A DNA stretch of 64,000 bases from Euryodendron excelsum (taxonomy: Eukaryota; Streptophyta; Magnoliopsida; Ericales; Pentaphylacaceae). Shown here piece by piece: positions 59,975-64,000 of this stretch (position 1 is its first letter; every line of letters begins with the position of its first letter). Below the pieces are notes generated by a model. The model saw nothing but the letters and a program-made list of their open reading frames with translations, was not told where the DNA came from and did not search any database. Location: assembly GCA_033060915.1 (NCBI GenBank), contig CM065382.1:4220001-4284000 (forward strand), read 5' to 3'. The translations under genes were made by a program, and so were the position numbers.

Positions 59975-60044
59975 CTTCTTGTTGGGCAATTAAGCAAAGA
60001 ATAGATACAAACTATATATGCAGAATGAATGCAGGGAGAGGGGA

Positions 60045-60132
60045 CTATTTATATGCATCAAAGCCATGATCGTCAACTGCTATATTTGTTTAATTTTTCT
60101 TGTTTTGCCGTTTGATGGAAGGTTTTTTGACC
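60045..60132 (-). promoter_or_regulatory. Core promoter of copy 10: TATA box and W-box
   Basis: TATA box 60045-60053 and W-box TTGACC 60127-60132 at 71 and 153 bp from the ATG. The following CT tract and about 45 bp in all are missing; the deletion lies between two CAGCT repeats. Confidence 0.7.
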
Positions 60133-60219
60133 GTTGAAAATGGAATGGTAGTAAATGAAGAAACTACCGAATAGCATGCAAATTGGGCACGTTAAGAAAA
60201 TGAAAACCAATCTGATCAG

Positions 60220-63200
60220 CTATATTTGATATTTTCTCTTTCCTAGCTTTTTAATGGAGCTGAAGATATTTCCTCACATAGAAATTCTATAATTTCACTA
60301 GTTTTGAGACCTATTTGGAACCATATTATATTGAAATTCAAGGTAAAGTAAAATAATACCTTAAACTCTGTTTGAGTTCCGCCCAAATTAAAGTCGTTGG
60401 AACTTAAGTCATTCTAAACTCAAGAACCAACCTTTGCTTTCTTTGCGGGCATTCGAGAGGTATGAATGCGTTTACTCTGATTTGAGCCCTAGCTTCTCCT
60501 TTTTTTTACCTTCTAACATTTCTGCGCCTTTTAATGTTCACGCGAGAGTCTAATGAAAGAATGGAATTCAATTCCGCGGACTTTTAAAGCCATGCAATTC
60601 ATACACATGCCCCGTCCCATCCACAGGGGCAGCACGACCCGATATTTTGTCCACATCTTTGGTTAAAAGTGGATGGGTTAAAGTGGGAAATTATGTGGAT
60701 GCAAAATATTGGTGAATATTGGGCGGGCGGGTTCCACTTAAATGTACATTCTATATGATTGTCCACCGCATCTCTAATTAAATTTCAAGTCTACCTATTT
60801 AATTTTAAACAAATTTAATAAAAAAACATTAATATTGTTTTAATTGAAGTGCTTTGTGTATTTTTTTTATAGATTAAAAATCAAGTATTAAAACTTGCAA
60901 CTATTTCTTGTAATAAATAATTTTTTACTTAAAAGTAAAGTCAAATAACTGAACTTCTAAATACATACAATATGTAAAAATATAAATACATTATTCTACA
61001 TATATTTCAGATTGGATCAAACTTTAAACAAATTTTTAAAACCTTTCATTAATAAATGGGTAATATTATACAACAAAAAAATTAATATAAAATTTATATC
61101 TAAAATAATGTGACTGAGTTGTGAGTCTATTACTTTAAAACAAAGAACCCACTAAGATAAATTTTAATAATAAAATTGTCACTATCACATTATTGTCACT
61201 ATCACATTATTTTGATACTAAATTTTGTATAAAATTTTTGAAAAACTAACATTTTTCTTAATAAAATCATGCTTTAAAAAGTTTTCAAGCCGGCATAGAA
61301 GACAATAGAGAGAGAGACGTATCTGACGTGAAATAGACCAGAAAACCACCTGCGACTGTAGTTATGGGGGCAACAGTCAAAGGGGCCCTTTTTTGGAGAT
61401 GCTTTACAGGAGAGGGTTGTCTTTCGCAAAGGCTTTCCCAAATGTCAAACAGCTTTTGCATTGACTATTACTAAATTTTGAATATTTTTTTATATTATGT
61501 TTAAATTTTAAATAAAATAAAAAATAAAATGATTTTTGTTGTTTAGTTGTAAAAAAAAAATTGTAAGTCAAAGAAAAGAAAATTTTTCTCTTAAGTTTTG
61601 TTATTGATTAATGTCTATTCATTCTTTTCTTATTTTTTCAATCTAACCAAACAAAAATATAAAATTTAGATTTCTATTTCGGCTACTTTTTTTTCCATCA
61701 GGGATCCAAACTACTATAAAAAAAAAAATTGTTTGCCTCGTACAATAGGCATACCTCAGGTCTCAAAGTCAAAGACTAGAACAATTACATGTTATTACAC
61801 GACATTCTTTCGAAGAAAGGAATTCAATTCCGCCGATATGACTCTCAGGTCTCAAAGTCAAAGATTGATTGCAACGTAATTCAATCAGCAACCCCAGTGT
61901 CTTTCCTATTCTTTCTTTTTTTTTTTTTTAGGTTACAAACTTCCAATTTTCTAGTGTGCTTTTAGTTTACTTATGACTTTTTTTGCCCCTCCAAAAAAAA
62001 AAAAAACAGAAGGCTAAATAAGTCGGATAATAAGCTGATTCAAAAAATTACCAGTTTCGTGCCACAAGATAGCACAAATTTTATTAAACCTTCTCTCATC
62101 CTATAGTTTGAAGCTCATAAGATCCTTAAGCCCTTTTTTGTCCTTTTACACTTGAAAATTAGAGTTGGTTTTTACAATTTTCTTGCTGAAAATGACAATT
62201 TTATTGGCTTTTGAATCAATGAAAAATATATTAGAAATAAACACGCCATAGAGATAGCTCCGATCCATTATATATATTATTTCATGGAACTATGAACCCG
62301 TACACATTCTCATAGACAATCAAATTTCTCCAGACTTGACAATCTGATAGGCCATTATTAATGCATTCCTATTCCATTTCTCGTATTTTGGATCATGCAA
62401 ATTTTAATTGAAAGTAGAAACGGATGATCCATAAAAGAAGCTGCAGCTAGCTAGCGTCAACTATTTTCTGTTAAAAAAAAATAAATTCTTGAACCACTTT
62501 CACGCTCATATATGTAATGTTGGAGGTACTGTAAAAGAGAAAAATGCAAAATTTGATACTATTTATTGTAATTGATTAGTCAAAATCTCAGACACAAAAA
62601 AAGATCCTTGATTTATCAAATTATCTATCGAGCCATAAAAAAGACTCAACAAAAGACAAACAAATTCACTATATGTTTTACGTCAAGCAATACTTGGAGT
62701 AACTCTTGATAACTGAAACAAAAGAATGGCAAAGCAAAGAAGAATCAATCTGGAAAATATATACATGGGATTCATTTTCTGTATGCTTTTATCTGCAGGT
62801 TGGCAATCAGAATTTGCTTTTATATGTATAGCGTTTACAGCGGCAAACTTGATGCTAAATGCATGAAAATTTTCATGCAGTGTTTGGGGCATGAACTCAG
62901 CTTAATTACTGCAACGCACACCCTAAATTTTCTTTTAATTTGTTTTTATTATATTATAGTTCACCGTATGCAAAAATTTAGCAAATCACGATTTAGAAAT
63001 ACAAACAAACACTACCAAAATACAAACAAACACTAAAAGCATCCTCTTAAGCTTTACTGTGCTCTTTCATTCATCTCTTACAAGTATCAAAATACAAACA
63101 AACGCTAAAAGCATCCTCTTAAGCTTTCCTTATTCTATAGAAGAATGGAAATCACTTTGCTTTCTCTTTTATTCATCTTTTACAATTATCATGATACAAC

Positions 63201-63385
63201 CAAAAGCATCCTCTTAAGCTTTCCTTATTCTATAGAACAATTATATAAAATACACACAAACAACAACCTAAAAAGAATGAGTGTATATAAACTTATTACA
63301 ACTTGATTTGCACCAGCCTTATTATATCATTTTTTTTTTCTAAGGTGAAGGAACTATGACATTATTCATGGCTGCCGGGCAGGTT
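60220..63385. repeat. Intergenic unit DNA, related to the unit at 9,676
   Basis: From 60,220 the sequence follows 9,676 onward, with shared variants such as TTTGAGTTCCGCCCAA, and preserves the empty Helitron site. A shortened long-type segment follows (GACGTATCTGAC at 61,317), then the GTCTCAAAGTC block (61,755-61,865), the palindrome (62860-62879) and the 3' flank of the last gene. No gene seen. Confidence 0.55.
63035..63222. repeat. Triplicated 3'-flank motif
   Basis: AAAAGCATCCTCTTAAGCTT occurs at 63035, 63107 and 63202, with related surrounding sequence. Other units have it once. Confidence 0.75.
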
Positions 63386-63457
63386 TTATTTACGATTAAT
63401 TTTTGGCAATGGAGCCATGAGTTGTGGTGGGTACAGGAGCAGGAGGTGGGGGAGGAT
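63386..63457 (-). pseudogene. 3' stub of a peptide-precursor gene, array copy 11
   Basis: Holds the stop codon (63386-63388) and the tail YPPQLMAPLPKINRK, with an insertion that shifts the frame within the proline run. It is cut by the LTR that begins at 63458, so signal peptide and core are absent from the window. The remainder may lie beyond the inserted elements. Confidence 0.7.
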
Positions 63458-63929
63458 TGATTGCACTTCAAAAGTATGATTTATGGCTACTAACTGACCT
63501 TTGTTAATTGTAGAATAGGTTAATTATGTCGTTGTTAGTATACATTGTGCTAAGAGCAGTATTTTGAATCCATTGCAAATAAACATGCCTAAAGGAGCTG
63601 AATTGAAGTCCTTAAAGCGGTTCGGGATTATGGATACAAAAACCGAGGATCAATGATGGGAGTATTCTGAAGAGCATTGTGGGAAAGACTTTATGAAAAT
63701 GAGCACTAGAAGCTTGAAGAGTGGATACAAGGATATGTATGAGAGAAAGTAAACAAAACCAAGAAGAGGTGTATCCAACGTCCGGACGCCGTCCGGACGA
63801 TGATGACAGAGCGTCCGAACGCCGTTCAGACGTTAAACACAGAGGCCAACTTCAGAGACTTGATATTGATGTTGCGGACGTCGTCCGGATGTTGCGCGAA
63901 GGATTTCTCACTTATTTGTTAGTACCCTC
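63458..63929 (-). mobile_element. Partial LTR, same family as the nested solo LTR
   Basis: On the plus strand it starts TGATTGCACTTCAAAAGTAT, aligned with TGATTCTACTCTAAAAGTGT at 34811, so it is read on the minus strand from its 3' end. It carries CGTCCGGACG-like palindromes at about 63,778-63,900, in the position of the GGACG cluster of the other LTR. It is interrupted at 63930. Confidence 0.7.
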
Positions 63930-64000
63930 TGACTCGCTCTGAAAACTACAAAATGGAGTTAACACCCCGCAAGAGTACGGGGGTCGCAATGAAGTATAAA
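63930..64000 (+). mobile_element. Start of an LTR related to the 24887 solo LTR
   Basis: TGACTCGCTCTGAAAACTAC and the following 50 bases match the start of the solo LTR at 24887 with few changes, including CCCCGCAAGAGTACGGGGGT. It runs off the window. The preceding CCCTC may be its target duplication. Confidence 0.8.

Larger units (their letters stand above)
48150..60219. repeat. Segmental duplication, second copy
   Basis: Collinear with 19,985-41,590 minus the two retrotransposon insertions and minus about 2.5 kb around gene copy 5. Long stretches are nearly identical. It carries gene copies 9 and 10 as counterparts of copies 6 and 7. At about 60,219 similarity switches to the unit at 9,676. 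Confidence 0.75.

Overview
This is AT-rich, gene-poor plant nuclear DNA. Evidence for a plant: LTR retrotransposons (one primed by an initiator-tRNA-Met-like site), a Helitron, foldback MITE-type repeats, long (GA)n tracts, and small intronless genes behind a TATA box and a WRKY-type W-box. I cannot name the species; a dicot, possibly woody, is a guess. No bacterial-style operons, tRNA or rRNA were seen.

The backbone is a tandem array of one small gene, always on the minus strand. There are eight apparently intact copies (CDS at 4917-5246, 14114-14443, 19567-19896, 27795-28124, 32773-33102, 40991-41320, 46955-47281, 56667-56996), one frameshifted copy (59570-59974), one diverged copy without a start codon (1995-2290) and one 3' stub (63386-63457). 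Intact copies encode 108-109 residue secreted precursors: signal peptide, acidic/lysine spacer, a KGPxPPHAPNPTIPG-type core, a conserved VGQKGFAGNAA block and a proline-rich basic tail. I read them as precursors of a secreted signalling peptide. The core recalls plant phytocytokine families such as SCREW/CTNIP or PIP/IDA-like peptides, but the family is not settled. Copies differ mainly in four residues just after the KG of the core. Their promoters keep the same geometry (TATA 71 bp and W-box 153 bp from the ATG), which suggests common, probably stress-linked, control.

The units sit in several kb of homologous noncoding DNA. A large segmental duplication copied about 19985-41590 to 48150-60219. 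Its left breakpoint left an orphan promoter at 48150. The second copy lost one gene (near 53815), and a solo LTR (24887-26464) and a Ty3/gypsy element (34456-39690) entered the first copy only. Mosaic sequence in the 56667 gene indicates gene conversion.

Mobile elements: foldback MITE 96-345; Helitron 5545-9675 (minus strand, exact empty sites in paralogous units); 526-bp insertion 18649-19174 with a GTATG target duplication; solo LTR 24887-26464; MITE-like element 34125-34311; truncated and mutated Ty3/gypsy element 34456-39690 with a second solo LTR (34811-36344) nested in its pol gene; and nested LTRs from 63458 to the window end that destroyed the last gene copy.
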